Part shown: in pieces, positions 28,465-37,617 of the stretch | How the letters are laid out: each line of letters opens with the position of its first letter | Numbering within the stretch: position 1 is the first letter of the stretch | DNA from: Lachnospiraceae bacterium | GTDB lineage: Bacteria > Bacillota > Clostridia > Lachnospirales > Lachnospiraceae | Direction: 5' to 3' | Length of the DNA stretch: 64,000 nucleotides | Assembly: GCA_902363835.1 (NCBI GenBank) | Contig: CABJBM010000006.1 | Coordinates: 62,001 to 126,000 of the forward strand | The notes under the pieces: model-generated | Told to the model about the DNA's origin: nothing | The model's input: only the letters and a program-made list of their open reading frames with translations | Databases searched by the model: none | Translations under genes and position numbers: made by a program

Positions 28465-29292
28465 TCATAACAGGCTGCTTCCGCCTACCGTCAGATTCCC
28501 ATGAGCCTCTTTTACAATTTTTTCCGGATCAACCAAACTCTCCGGACCTCCTTCGCCTGACTGGTGTTTTTTCAAGTGAAGGAGATATTCAATATTCCCT
28601 TCCGGCCCTTTAATGGGAGAATATTCCAGATGAAGTACTTCAAATCCAATGCTCACCGCATGGGAAATCACCGCCTGAATTACCTCCAGATGAACGGATT
28701 TCTCTCTTACAACGCCCTTTTTCCCAACCTTTTCCCGGCCGGCTTCAAACTGGGGCTTTATAAGACAGACGATCTCCCCTTCATCCGTAAGAAGAGCTTT
28801 TACAGGTCCCAAAACCTTTGTCAGGGAAATAAAGGAAACATCAATGGATGAAAACTCAATGGGATCAGCCAGGTCCTCGGGAGTGACATAACGGATATTG
28901 GTCTTTTCCATACATACCACCCGCTCATCGTTTCTCAGCTTCCATGCAAGCTGGCCATGGCCCACATCCACTGCATAGACCTTAACGGCCCCGTTCTGAA
29001 GCATGCAGTCCGTAAATCCACCTGTGGAAGAGCCTACATCCATGCACACCTTTCCTTCCAGGGTCACGCCGAAATGAGTCATGGCCTTTTCAAGCTTTAA
29101 ACCGCCCCGGCTCACGTAACGCAGAGTATTTCCTCTTACCTCAATATTTGCATTTTCTTCAAATGTGGTACCGGCCTTGTCCTCCTTATCCCCGTCCACA
29201 TAGACGATTCCGGACATGATGATTGCTTTGGCCTTTTCCCTGGATTCCGCCAGTCCCTGCTTTACTAAAAGCACATCCAACCGTTCTTTCAT
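28465..29292 (-). CDS. tlyA: TlyA-family S4/FtsJ rRNA 2'-O-methyltransferase
   Basis: 275 residues. S4 RNA-binding domain at the N-terminus (MKERLDVLLVKQGLAESREK, IMSGIVYVDG), then an FtsJ-like methyltransferase with the SAM motif CMDVGSSTGGFTDCMLQNGA and IDVSFISLTKVL. Mycobacterial TlyA methylates 16S and 23S rRNA cytidines; in Firmicutes (YqxC) the gene follows dxs as here. The start overlaps the dxs stop by 4 bases. The C-terminal tail after KHQSGEGG is extra, and unlike most homologues it carries no recognised domain. Confidence 0.93.
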   Translation of the reverse strand: MKERLDVLLVKQGLAESREKAKAIIMSGIVYVDGDKEDKAGTTFEENANIEVRGNTLRYVSRGGLKLEKAMTHFGVTLEGKVCMDVGSSTGGFTDCMLQNGAVKVYAVDVGHGQLAWKLRNDERVVCMEKTNIRYVTPEDLADPIEFSSIDVSFISLTKVLGPVKALLTDEGEIVCLIKPQFEAGREKVGKKGVVREKSVHLEVIQAVISHAVSIGFEVLHLEYSPIKGPEGNIEYLLHLKKHQSGEGGPESLVDPEKIVKEAHGNLTVGGSSLL

Positions 29293-31214
29293 TTCTTTTC
29301 CATTTCCCTTGTTTTGTCTTTATACTTTTTCCATTCCGTGTTCTGGCGTTCCATATCCAGGTACTCCTTTTTGAGCCTCCACATAATGGAATCACTGTCA
29401 ATCCCCAGCCCCTTCCGAAGGAGGGACACGTTGCCGTGCTCCACATAGGAATCCGGCAGGGCAATATTCATAACTTTTACATATGGGTAATGCTCATGGA
29501 TATAACGGGAAACTTCCGTGCAATATCCTCCCTGAAGAACATTTTCTTCCATGATCACAATAAGCCAGTGCTTCTTTGCCAGCCGGTCCACCAGCTCCCT
29601 GTCAAAGGGTTTTACAAAACGGCCATTGGCCAGAGTACAGTTCCAGCCTTCTGCCTTCAGCTTCTGCCTTACGTGCTCTCCTGTGCTCACCATGCTTCCC
29701 ACTGCCAGAAGGGCGATATCGCTTTCTTCATAAAGCATCTCTCCCTTGCCGTATTCAATGGGAGCGCGGAAATTCTTTAAGCCCTGGTAAGCCTCTCCTC
29801 TTGGATAGCGCACTGCAAATGGGCTGTTGTAGGATAAGGCAAATTCCATCCCATCCATAAGCTCCCATAAGTTTTTCGGCGCAAATACGCTCATATTAGG
29901 GATTGCAGTCAAGTAGGACAGATCAAAAATCCCCTGATGGGTCTCTCCGTCGCTGCCCACAAGCCCTGCCCGGTCTATGGCAAAGACCACAGGCAGATTC
30001 TGGATGCACACATCATGAAGGATCTGGTCAAAGCCGCGCTGCAAAAAGGACGAATAAACGGCCACCACCGGCTTTAAGCCGCCTGCCGCCATTCCTGCTG
30101 CCGAAGTCACACCATGTTCTTCCGCAATTCCCACGTCAAAAAAGCGGTCAGGATAGAGACGGGCAAATCGATTTAAGCCTGTTCCATCCGGCATGGCTGC
30201 CGTTACCGCCACAATTCTTTTATCTTGTTCAGCCAGACGGCAGATGGTTTTGGAAAACACATCCGTATAGCTGGGATTTTTCTTCTTATTATTTGGTTCC
30301 CCGGTGATAATATTAAAAGGCTCCACGGAATGGAACTTGGAAGGGTTCTTCTCCGCCAGGGCATACCCCTTTCCTTTCTGGGTGATCACATGGACCAGCA
30401 CAGTATGGGGAAGCTTCTTTGCTTCTCTTAAGGCCCTGGAAAGAGCCTTTACATTATGGCCATCCACCGGACCAAGGTAGGTGATGCCCATATTTTCAAA
30501 CAGCATCCCAGGTATGAGAAGCTGCTTAATGCCATTCTTTGTCCTGCTGATCTTATCAATGATCTGATCCCCAATAACCGGGATCCGGGACAGCACGTTG
30601 GTCACATGCTTCTTTAAATCCAGATATCCTTCTCCGGTACGGATGCTGTTTAAATATGTGGACATGCCTCCCACATTTTCCGAGATGGACATATTATTAT
30701 CGTTTAAGATGATGATGAAATTCTTCTTCATCCTGGCCGCATTGTTTAAAGCCTCATAAGCCATTCCGCCTGTTAAGGCGCCGTCTCCGATAACGGATAC
30801 AACAAAGTGATTCTCTCCCAGCACATCTCTTGCCTGAGCCAGTCCCAGGCCCGCAGAAATAGAGGTGGAGCTGTGGCCGGTATCAAATGCATCACAAGGA
30901 CTTTCCTTTCTCTTTGGAAAGCCGCTTATGCCGCCGTATTGCCGCAGATAATCAAATTCTTCTCTTCTGCCGCTTAATATTTTGTGATTATAGGACTGAT
31001 GTCCTACATCCCAGATAACTTTATCCTTTGGAAGATCAAAAGCCAGATAAATCGCCATGGTCAGTTCCACCACTCCCAGATTGGAAGCGAGATGACCGCC
31101 TGTGACACTTATTTTTCCTATCAGAAAATCACGGATTTCCTGACTTAAAATATCCAGCTCCTGCTTTGTCAGCTTCTTGATATCCTCAGGCCCATTTATT
31201 AATTCAAGTATCAT
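29289..31214 (-). CDS. dxs: 1-deoxy-D-xylulose-5-phosphate synthase
   Basis: 641 residues, thiamine-diphosphate enzyme that condenses pyruvate and glyceraldehyde 3-phosphate, the first step of the MEP isoprenoid pathway. TPP-binding signature GDGALTGGMAYEALNNA with NDNNMSI, transketolase central domain with GIAEEHGVTSAAGMA, and RAGLVGSDGETHQGIFDLSY. Placed between ispA and tlyA as in Bacillus, so prenyl precursor and prenyl chain synthesis genes are together. The stop overlaps the tlyA start. Confidence 0.97.
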   Translation of the reverse strand: MILELINGPEDIKKLTKQELDILSQEIRDFLIGKISVTGGHLASNLGVVELTMAIYLAFDLPKDKVIWDVGHQSYNHKILSGRREEFDYLRQYGGISGFPKRKESPCDAFDTGHSSTSISAGLGLAQARDVLGENHFVVSVIGDGALTGGMAYEALNNAARMKKNFIIILNDNNMSISENVGGMSTYLNSIRTGEGYLDLKKHVTNVLSRIPVIGDQIIDKISRTKNGIKQLLIPGMLFENMGITYLGPVDGHNVKALSRALREAKKLPHTVLVHVITQKGKGYALAEKNPSKFHSVEPFNIITGEPNNKKKNPSYTDVFSKTICRLAEQDKRIVAVTAAMPDGTGLNRFARLYPDRFFDVGIAEEHGVTSAAGMAAGGLKPVVAVYSSFLQRGFDQILHDVCIQNLPVVFAIDRAGLVGSDGETHQGIFDLSYLTAIPNMSVFAPKNLWELMDGMEFALSYNSPFAVRYPRGEAYQGLKNFRAPIEYGKGEMLYEESDIALLAVGSMVSTGEHVRQKLKAEGWNCTLANGRFVKPFDRELVDRLAKKHWLIVIMEENVLQGGYCTEVSRYIHEHYPYVKVMNIALPDSYVEHGNVSLLRKGLGIDSDSIMWRLKKEYLDMERQNTEWKKYKDKTREMEKK

Positions 31215-31230
31215 ATTTTTATCAGATCCT

Positions 31231-32118
31231 CTATTTTTCCCGGTTCACCAGCATTCGGATCAGTGCTTCCAGAAATTCATTTTTTCCGGGAAGCTCATGG
31301 AGGCAGGAAATCGCCTCTTCCGACATGATCTCCACATCCTGCTTCGCCTTTTTCATTCCCTCAAGGGTTACATAGGTAGTCTTATGGTTCTTTTCATCGC
31401 TGAGTACAGACTTTCCAAGAACCTCTTCACTGCTGGTTAAATCCAGGATATCATCCTGGATTTGAAACGCCTTTCCAAGGCAGGAGGCCATTTTCTCCAC
31501 CAGCTTCAGCTGTGTTTCATCCCCTCCGCCGAGAATGGCTCCGATCATCATGGAAGCTTCTAAAAGCGCTCCGGTCTTCAGCCGGTAAATGAAATCCAGT
31601 TTTTCCTTTGGAATGGGTTTTCCGGCCAGCTCCACATCAACGGTCTGTCCCCCTATCATTCCAAAGATTCCTGTTTTTTGCGCTAATATTCCCATGCACC
31701 TGGCAACCAGATCCGGTCTGTCTGTCATGGAAAGGGCTTTTGCTGCCGTCTCCATGGAATAGATCAGCAGGCCATCCCCTGCCAGCACCGCCATGTCATA
31801 GCCAAACTTCACCCATGCCGTGGGAAGTCCCCGGCGCAGGGTATCATTATCCATGCATGGAAGGTCATCGTGGATCAGGGATGAGGTGTGAATCATCTCA
31901 ATGGCTGCCATAAACGGCTGGATCTCTTTTCCCCTGCCACCGAATAAACGGTAGGTTTCCTCCATCAGCATGGGACGAAGCCTTTTTCCACCGGCCCGGA
32001 CACTGTAATCCATTGCCGCAAGCACCGTACTCTGATAGCCCTCCACAGAAGGAAGGTAAGATTCCACAACAATCCCCACTTCCTCTGTGCGGGCAGAAAA
32101 CATTTCTTTAAAGTTCAT
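31231..32118 (-). CDS. ispA: Polyprenyl diphosphate synthase (farnesyl/geranyl type)
   Basis: About 295 residues. First aspartate-rich motif SLIHDDLPCMDNDTLRRG and second motif QIQDDILDLT are intact, with GGKRLRPML and KTGALLEASMMIGA between. The two residues inserted in the first motif (DDLPCMD) are typical of bacterial farnesyl diphosphate synthases. Elongates IPP/DMAPP to C15 or so for undecaprenyl phosphate and quinone-like lipids. It overlaps xseB by 11 bases from ATG 32118; an upstream ATG at 32130 is the other possible start. Confidence 0.94.
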   Translation of the reverse strand: MNFKEMFSARTEEVGIVVESYLPSVEGYQSTVLAAMDYSVRAGGKRLRPMLMEETYRLFGGRGKEIQPFMAAIEMIHTSSLIHDDLPCMDNDTLRRGLPTAWVKFGYDMAVLAGDGLLIYSMETAAKALSMTDRPDLVARCMGILAQKTGIFGMIGGQTVDVELAGKPIPKEKLDFIYRLKTGALLEASMMIGAILGGGDETQLKLVEKMASCLGKAFQIQDDILDLTSSEEVLGKSVLSDEKNHKTTYVTLEGMKKAKQDVEIMSEEAISCLHELPGKNEFLEALIRMLVNREK

Positions 32119-32320
32119 GTTCCTCACCATTTTCCTCTAACACGATAATCTTTTTTTCAACCTTATCTATTTTTTCATTGCAGAACTTTACCAGCTTCAT
32201 ACCTGTCTCATAATACTGGAAGGATTCCTCCAGAGAGCTTTCTCCGCTTTCCAGTTTTTTAATGAGCTCTTCCAGCTCGCCAAATGTCTCTTCAATGGTT
32301 TTTTCTTTTTTTGCCGCCAT
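32108..32320 (-). CDS. xseB: Exodeoxyribonuclease VII small subunit
   Basis: 70 residues from ATG 32320 (AAGGAG 8 bases upstream). Matches XseB: KTIEETFGELEELIKKLESG followed by ESSLEESFQYYETGMKLVKF. Forms the helical stalk complex with XseA to degrade single-stranded DNA. Lies 13 bases after the xseA stop and overlaps ispA. Confidence 0.94.
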   Translation of the reverse strand: MAAKKEKTIEETFGELEELIKKLESGESSLEESFQYYETGMKLVKFCNEKIDKVEKKIIVLEENGEEHEL

Positions 32321-32333
32321 AATCCGGTTCTCC

Positions 32334-33659
32334 TTATTCACATTCCTTCCGGTTTCTGTCTCCTTCGCCCTGCAGGCTGTCTGATAAGCCGGATTCTGCC
32401 GGGGTTATGCGGGAAACTACTGCCTCCATGCTGCCATCCCGGAGTCTTACGCCTATCCTGTCTCCGGCTTTCATCTGGTTCACGGAATTGATCCGCTTAT
32501 CTTTTTCATCAGTCACAAAGCCATACCCGCCGCCAATTCTCTTTAAAGGAGAGCCTGCTTCCAGACGGCTGATGTAAAGCTCCAGCCGGTGCCTGTCCTT
32601 TACTGCCTGCTTTTCTATGAGCAATTTCATTCGGAGCCTTCCTTCTTCTGCCTTTGCACGGCCTGCGGCCGCCTTTGACAGAACCAGGCTTTTAAGCTTG
32701 TCCTCTATGTCCACAAGCCTTTGCCGGCTCTCATGGATCCGGCGCTTTGGGTCATATAGTTTCAGTTTTAATGCATACTGGTTTCCATGGAAACGATAGC
32801 GTTCCAGCTTTCTTTCCATAGTCCTTAAAAGGGTGTGACTGTACAGTCCCACCTGTTCCTCAAACAGGCTGTAATCAAATACTGCCAGCTCCGCAGCTGC
32901 AGAAGGGGTGGGCGCACGCATGTCTGCCACATAATCAGTAATGGTCACATCAGTTTCATGGCCTACGGCAGAGATCACCGGAGTGATGCAGTTGAAAACT
33001 GCCCTTGCCACAATTTCTTCATTAAATGCCCACAAATCCTCAATAGAACCGCCTCCCCGCCCTACGATCAGAACATCAAGTCCCATCTGGTCCAGGGTTT
33101 CGATTCCCTTTACTATGCTTTCCTTTGCATTCTCCCCCTGAACAAGAGCCGGGTAGAGATAAAGCTGTGCGTAAGGGTTGCGTCTGGCCGAGATATTCAT
33201 AATATCCCGGATGGCCGCTCCCGTAGGAGCCGTTACGATCCCTACGGTTTTTGCATACTTGGGAATCGGTTTCTTATATTCAGGGGAAAACATCCCCATC
33301 TCTTCCAGTTCATCACGCAGTTTTTGGAATCTTTCAAACAGATCCCCAATTCCTTCTTTTGTGATCTCCTGGGCGTAGAGCTGATACCTTCCGTCCCGCT
33401 CATAAACCTCCACGCTGCCCTTTACCACCACCTGCTGTCCTTCCTCCAGCTTAAAAGCAAGGCCCTTCCTGTGCCCGGCAAACATCACCGCTGCCATGGA
33501 GGATTTCCCGTCCTTTAAGGTAAAGTAAATATGACCGGAGGTATGATACTTGCAGTTGGACACCTCACCCTTAACGGAAATCCGGTTCAAGGCAAAATCC
33601 TGGGCAAACATATTCTTAATATAGGCATTGACCTGGGTAACGGAATATACACTTGCCAT
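32334..33659 (-). CDS. xseA: Exodeoxyribonuclease VII large subunit
   Basis: 441 residues. OB-fold N-terminus (VTQVNAYIKNMFAQDFALNR, GEVSNCKYHTSGHIYFTLKD), then the nuclease domain (VGIVTAPTGAAIRDIMNISA, VLIVGRGGGSIEDLWAFNEE, ISAVGHETDVTITDYVADMR, APTPSAAAEL) and a coiled-coil C-terminal part. Works with XseB on single-stranded DNA. Directly downstream of nusB (3 bases); folD, which lies between nusB and xseA in Bacillus, is absent here. Confidence 0.96.
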   Translation of the reverse strand: MASVYSVTQVNAYIKNMFAQDFALNRISVKGEVSNCKYHTSGHIYFTLKDGKSSMAAVMFAGHRKGLAFKLEEGQQVVVKGSVEVYERDGRYQLYAQEITKEGIGDLFERFQKLRDELEEMGMFSPEYKKPIPKYAKTVGIVTAPTGAAIRDIMNISARRNPYAQLYLYPALVQGENAKESIVKGIETLDQMGLDVLIVGRGGGSIEDLWAFNEEIVARAVFNCITPVISAVGHETDVTITDYVADMRAPTPSAAAELAVFDYSLFEEQVGLYSHTLLRTMERKLERYRFHGNQYALKLKLYDPKRRIHESRQRLVDIEDKLKSLVLSKAAAGRAKAEEGRLRMKLLIEKQAVKDRHRLELYISRLEAGSPLKRIGGGYGFVTDEKDKRINSVNQMKAGDRIGVRLRDGSMEAVVSRITPAESGLSDSLQGEGDRNRKECE

Positions 33660-33662
33660 ATA

Positions 33663-34106
33663 TTACACCAGCTTTGCCAGAACTCCGTTAATAAATGCCG
33701 GAGCTTCATTCCCGCCGTACTTTTTAGCCAGTTCCACAGCTTCATTAATGGCTACCTTTTCCGGCACATCTTCATCAAATAATATCTCATACAGGGCCAG
33801 GCGGAGAATGGTAAGTTCCGCCTTTCCCATACGCTTTGTCTTCCACCCTTCCGCAACTTCGTTGATCTTTGCATCCAGTTCCGGGATTCTGGCCATAACG
33901 GACTCTGCTCTTTCCCTTAAATAAGCAGCATTTTCTTCACTCATGTCTACATCATGGATGATCTCCTCCACGCCCTCTGCGTTTAGGTCATCCTCTTTTG
34001 GTTCTTCAAAATATTGAATAAGCTGCCCGGTCTTCTCCTCTGCAGGATAAAAATCCGCACAAAAGATCATTTTAAAGCAGTGTTCGCGCAATTTACTTCT
34101 GGTCAT
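33663..34106 (-). CDS. nusB: Transcription antitermination factor NusB
   Basis: 147 residues from ATG 34106, with AGGAGG upstream; an upstream in-frame extension to 34142 is unlikely. All-helical NusB fold: REHCFKMIFCADF, then an expanded acidic region (DDLNAEGVEEIIHDVDMSEE), WKTKRMGKAELTILRLALYE and DEDVPEKVAINEAVELAKKY then GGNEAPAFINGVL. With NusE/S10 it binds boxA RNA in rRNA leaders. First gene of the leftward block ending at recN. Confidence 0.95.
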   Translation of the reverse strand: MTRSKLREHCFKMIFCADFYPAEEKTGQLIQYFEEPKEDDLNAEGVEEIIHDVDMSEENAAYLRERAESVMARIPELDAKINEVAEGWKTKRMGKAELTILRLALYEILFDEDVPEKVAINEAVELAKKYGGNEAPAFINGVLAKLV

Positions 34107-34171
34107 TTCCCATGGTCCTCCTATTGGTAATTTTCTGGACATTTGGAATTATTATACCTTACCAGGGTTTT

Positions 34172-35086
34172 TTATACAATAGAAACTTTCCTATTCTCCA
34201 AAAACCGCCGGATATTATCAAGCACCTTTTCACTTAAAATTCCAAAGGCCTGCCTTGTTCTCCCTGCTGAAGCATTTACGCAGAATACCTTTGGATGGTT
34301 TAACAGCTCACCGGTTGGATCTCCAATGGCTCCCGCCGTATCACAGGCGAACCGGTTGTCCCCGGCATCCAGCCATTTTTTTAAATCCTCCGGCTCAAAG
34401 GCAGGGCCAATGGATGTATTAAACAGGATCTTTCCATTCCCAAGCCTCTGAAACTCCTCCTCATGAAGCAGGATCACGTTCTTATTCAGGCAGGTAAACA
34501 CCACGTCACTGCTCTCTAAAAGCTCTCCCATGGGAAGATACTTAATTCCCTTTTCCTCATGGTCCGGCTTTCTGCTTCTGCTATAATAGGAAACATCTGC
34601 TCCCAGAAACTTTAATGCACTGGCGATCATCCCTCCGGAAACACCCATTCCAATGATCCCGGCTTTTAATCCCGTGATCTCCTCAGGCATGTCCTTCCAC
34701 ATGGGCCTGTCATATCCGTGAAGGAACCGCACCAGTTCACAAACCGCGTATTCCACCACTCCCACATCGCCGTAATCACGGATTCCCAAAACCGTGATCC
34801 CATGGGCTTCGGCATAAGCAATGTCCACGTTTGCACTTTCCTTTGAATAAAGGCTGCAGCACATCCCAACATATTTGATATTAGGGCATCTTTCAAAGAC
34901 AAACCGGCTGATCCTGGAAGTGTAGCTTAAAAGCACCCCATCCGCATCCCCGATTCTTCTTATGATCTCCTCATCGTCACAAGGAATGTCCTCATACATT
35001 ACTACCTGCTTTGCATAACAAAAAAGTTCTTTTTCAGCCTCTTTTACCAGACTCACCGGCTCAATGGCAACCAACTTCTCAAACAT
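34172..35086 (-). CDS. D-isomer-specific 2-hydroxyacid dehydrogenase family protein
   Basis: 304 residues, NAD-dependent Rossmann enzyme. The cofactor motif is GIIGMGVSGGMIASALKFLGADVSYYSRS-like (GxGxxG variant GMGVSGG); catalytic Arg lies in LLSYTSRISRFVFERC, while the usual Glu and His segment reads FNTSIGPAFEPEDLKKWL and DTAGAIG, somewhat diverged from SerA (no clear catalytic His in the TPH position). Substrate unknown. It is transcribed with the aspartate-dehydrogenase-like gene 55 bases upstream, suggesting a two-enzyme redox branch on a hydroxy- or amino acid. GGAGG precedes the ATG. Confidence 0.82.
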   Translation of the reverse strand: MFEKLVAIEPVSLVKEAEKELFCYAKQVVMYEDIPCDDEEIIRRIGDADGVLLSYTSRISRFVFERCPNIKYVGMCCSLYSKESANVDIAYAEAHGITVLGIRDYGDVGVVEYAVCELVRFLHGYDRPMWKDMPEEITGLKAGIIGMGVSGGMIASALKFLGADVSYYSRSRKPDHEEKGIKYLPMGELLESSDVVFTCLNKNVILLHEEEFQRLGNGKILFNTSIGPAFEPEDLKKWLDAGDNRFACDTAGAIGDPTGELLNHPKVFCVNASAGRTRQAFGILSEKVLDNIRRFLENRKVSIV

Positions 35087-35141
35087 GTTCTTATCCTCCA
35101 GTCAAGCGGATATTCACAATCCGCTTCCCTACTTGATTTGA

Positions 35142-35927
35142 TTAAAAAACCACCGGCGACACAATATTCTGCAGAACAGCCACCACGCTCCAGCCTGCAA
35201 TGGCGCTTGTACTTGAATAAATATCCACCACTGCCTTCACTCCGTCAATTTCCGCAGTGATCTTATGGTCATCCCCTGTCATTTCCGGAACGCTGTGAAT
35301 GTTCACCTTTGTTCTCTCCGGTCCCACAGTTGCCAGGGAAGCTGCTACCGCAACGTTCACCTTTGTGGGGAGAAGCCCAATGGCCTCTTTTGCATTGCCC
35401 TCAAACACCATGGAGCTTTCTTTGTCAGTCATTAAATGTTCTTCAAAAAGAGGAGTGTTTCTTAAGGATTGGGGCCCCTTCCTGGTTTCGATCCCGGATG
35501 TAGCTTCTCCCATAAGAGAAACAGTGCGGAGCACATCAAAGCCGCCCACAGCTCCAGAGGCAATGTACACTCTGGTATTATGTTTTCTTGCTGTTTCCTT
35601 TACCTTTTCATAAAATTCTTTATCCGCAAAAGCTCCGATGGACAAAATGATGAGATTGGAGCCATTTGCCAGAACCTGTTCTGCCATATCCCTGACCCAG
35701 GTTACGGATGCCGTCTCAGCGATGTAATCCGGTTTTAATTCCAGCAGTTCTTCTGTTCCCAGGCAGGATTTACAACCCATCTCCGCTGCAAGGGCATCGG
35801 TATGTTCCTTTGTCCTCCCGGCAATCCCTACCAGCTCATATTCCGGCAGTAAGCCGTCCTTCCATGCTCTGGCAATGATCTCTCCCAAATAACCGCTTCC
35901 AATAATTCCAAGTCTAAGCTTATTCAT
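35142..35927 (-). CDS. Aspartate dehydrogenase family protein (NadX-like, DUF108)
   Basis: 261 residues. N-terminal Rossmann domain with GIIGSGYLGEIIARAW, then the DUF108 catalytic domain: YIASGAVGGFDVLRTVSLMG, ETRKGPQSL, GNAKEAIGLLPTKVNVAVAAS and GPERTKVNIHSVP. Family members oxidise L-aspartate to iminosuccinate with NAD(P), feeding NAD synthesis, or reduce related imino acids. No nadA or nadC lies nearby, so an amino-acid role with the neighbouring 2-hydroxyacid dehydrogenase is as likely. AGGAGA precedes the ATG. Confidence 0.83.
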   Translation of the reverse strand: MNKLRLGIIGSGYLGEIIARAWKDGLLPEYELVGIAGRTKEHTDALAAEMGCKSCLGTEELLELKPDYIAETASVTWVRDMAEQVLANGSNLIILSIGAFADKEFYEKVKETARKHNTRVYIASGAVGGFDVLRTVSLMGEATSGIETRKGPQSLRNTPLFEEHLMTDKESSMVFEGNAKEAIGLLPTKVNVAVAASLATVGPERTKVNIHSVPEMTGDDHKITAEIDGVKAVVDIYSSTSAIAGWSVVAVLQNIVSPVVF

Positions 35928-36028
35928 GGTTTTCTCCTTTTCGTGGTATTAAAACATTTAAATTTCATTATACCTGAAATCCAATGGACTTTCAAGGAGA
36001 GGAGAAACCATGGTCTTTTTAAAAGACA

Positions 36029-37456
36029 TCAAAGCTGGAGCGCAAACTGATTCTTTCCTTTTCTCTTTGCCTGGTACAATGCCTGGTCCGCCCGTTTTAA
36101 AATGGCATCGTATTCTGTTTCAGTTTCCCCTACCAGGGTGATCCCAATACTTGCATGTATGGTTCCTGAAGCGTGAAATGCATTTAATATCCGTTTTGCA
36201 ATGGCCTCCGGCTGCTTCCTTCCGCTTGCACCGTACAGCCAGATACAGAACTCATCCCCGCCAAAGCGGACGATCACATCCTCTTCTCTTGTGCATTCGT
36301 TTAAGATCTGTCCTGCCTGGGTCAGCACAAGATCTCCTTTTTGATGGCCAAAGGTATCATTGATCTTTTTAAAATCGTCAATATCAAGAAACATGCAGGC
36401 ATAGAACCGCTTTTTGCCTCCGCTTTTCAGTCTTTGCTCCACCAGCTTTTTTGCAGTCTCCCTGGTATAAACGCCTGTTAAATAATCTTTTTGCGCCCGT
36501 TTGACTTCCTTTTTCCGCAGATAAAGGATATAAACGATCAGCAAAACCGTACAGACCAGCATAAACGTAGAGCCTGCAACAAAGCTTTCCGACAGCCTTC
36601 CGATCCTGTGAAGGGTGCTCTCATAGCCTTTTGTATCCATCAGGGAAGCCACCATCCAGCCGCCGATTCCCGCAGGCTGATAATAAAGAACCTCCCTGCT
36701 TCCATTGCGATCATAAGCCACATATCCGGAAAGCCCGCTTTCCACTGCGCTTTTCATCTGCTCCATAGACTGCCCGTCCCCAAATTTCACGGGTTTCAGC
36801 ATGTCATAGATGGTATCATAACTTTCATATCCGGGGCAGGGAATCACCAGTTCTCCTGACTTTGTAAAGACCAGATTGACCCCATGCCCGCTGAATTCCG
36901 TGTTATTTAAATATTCACCCAGTTCTGCCCCTGTATACTCCATACAGGCCGCCCCTGTTACCTGGCCGGCCCGTATTAGCGGAACAGTCAGAACGATTCC
37001 GCCCTGACCGTTAAAATCCTCAGAGGGCAGTTTTGAAACACTGCTTTCTCCTTTTAACGCTCTTTGATAATCACTGCGCGCGGAAATATCCCGGGATTCA
37101 TGGTTTCCGTAATACATGATCCCATTGTCATCGGAAATTCCCAACCGTAAATCCCCCTTTTCAAACGGCTGTGAATTTCCATGCCATGTTTCCTTTTCCT
37201 GCTCTTTTGGCAGATCAAAGGAGGCGGAAAATACCTCAAGCATATCAAGTCTGTCCCGGATTATTCCCTGAAGACAGATCAGTGCTCCGTCATTTTCCTT
37301 TTTTAAATCCTGGTAAACTTGTTCCCCCAGGCTTTTTTCTACCTCCCTGAAATAACAAATGTTTAAAGCGAATACTCCCATAATTACCGAAACCACCAGA
37401 CCAAACAAAATCATCACCTTCAGTGAGTAATGGTCTTTCTCCCTATCAGTCATCAT
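36029..37456 (-). CDS. Membrane-bound diguanylate cyclase with extracellular sensor domain
   Basis: 475 residues from ATG 37456 (a longer reading to 37528 has no ribosome-binding site). A helix (VMILFGLVVSVIMGVFALNI), a Cache-like extracellular domain of about 250 residues (GISDDNGIMYYGNHESRDIS, GGIVLTVPLIRAGQVTGAAC), a second helix (FMLVCTVLLIVYILYL) and a GGDEF domain (DYLTGVYTR, FLDIDDFKKINDTFGHQKGD, FGGDEF at 398-403). The active site is intact, and REED followed by five residues before GGDEF is a complete inhibitory I-site. Should make cyclic di-GMP in response to an external ligand. Inserted between asp23 and nusB. Confidence 0.92.
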   Translation of the reverse strand: MMTDREKDHYSLKVMILFGLVVSVIMGVFALNICYFREVEKSLGEQVYQDLKKENDGALICLQGIIRDRLDMLEVFSASFDLPKEQEKETWHGNSQPFEKGDLRLGISDDNGIMYYGNHESRDISARSDYQRALKGESSVSKLPSEDFNGQGGIVLTVPLIRAGQVTGAACMEYTGAELGEYLNNTEFSGHGVNLVFTKSGELVIPCPGYESYDTIYDMLKPVKFGDGQSMEQMKSAVESGLSGYVAYDRNGSREVLYYQPAGIGGWMVASLMDTKGYESTLHRIGRLSESFVAGSTFMLVCTVLLIVYILYLRKKEVKRAQKDYLTGVYTRETAKKLVEQRLKSGGKKRFYACMFLDIDDFKKINDTFGHQKGDLVLTQAGQILNECTREEDVIVRFGGDEFCIWLYGASGRKQPEAIAKRILNAFHASGTIHASIGITLVGETETEYDAILKRADQALYQAKRKGKNQFALQL

Positions 37457-37562
37457 AAATGAAAACACCTGTCCCTTAAGAAGCCTATGATATATTCCGG
37501 GTTCATTATAAATCCTGCGCGATATCATTACAATAAATTTTTACTCATTTTACACAAAGAAA

Positions 37563-37599
37563 AGCGGGGGTGTGAACCTTTTCCCGGTTCGCCCCCCGC
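37563..37599 (-). terminator. Terminator after the Asp23 gene
   Basis: GC-rich stem with GCGGGGG near 37564-37570 and CCCCCCGC near 37592-37599, inner GAACC/GGTTC, followed on the minus strand by TTTTCTTT. Ends the spoIIIA-asp23 direction before the diguanylate cyclase gene. Confidence 0.8.
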
Positions 37600-37617
37600 G
37601 ATAGACTTTTCTAAAAT

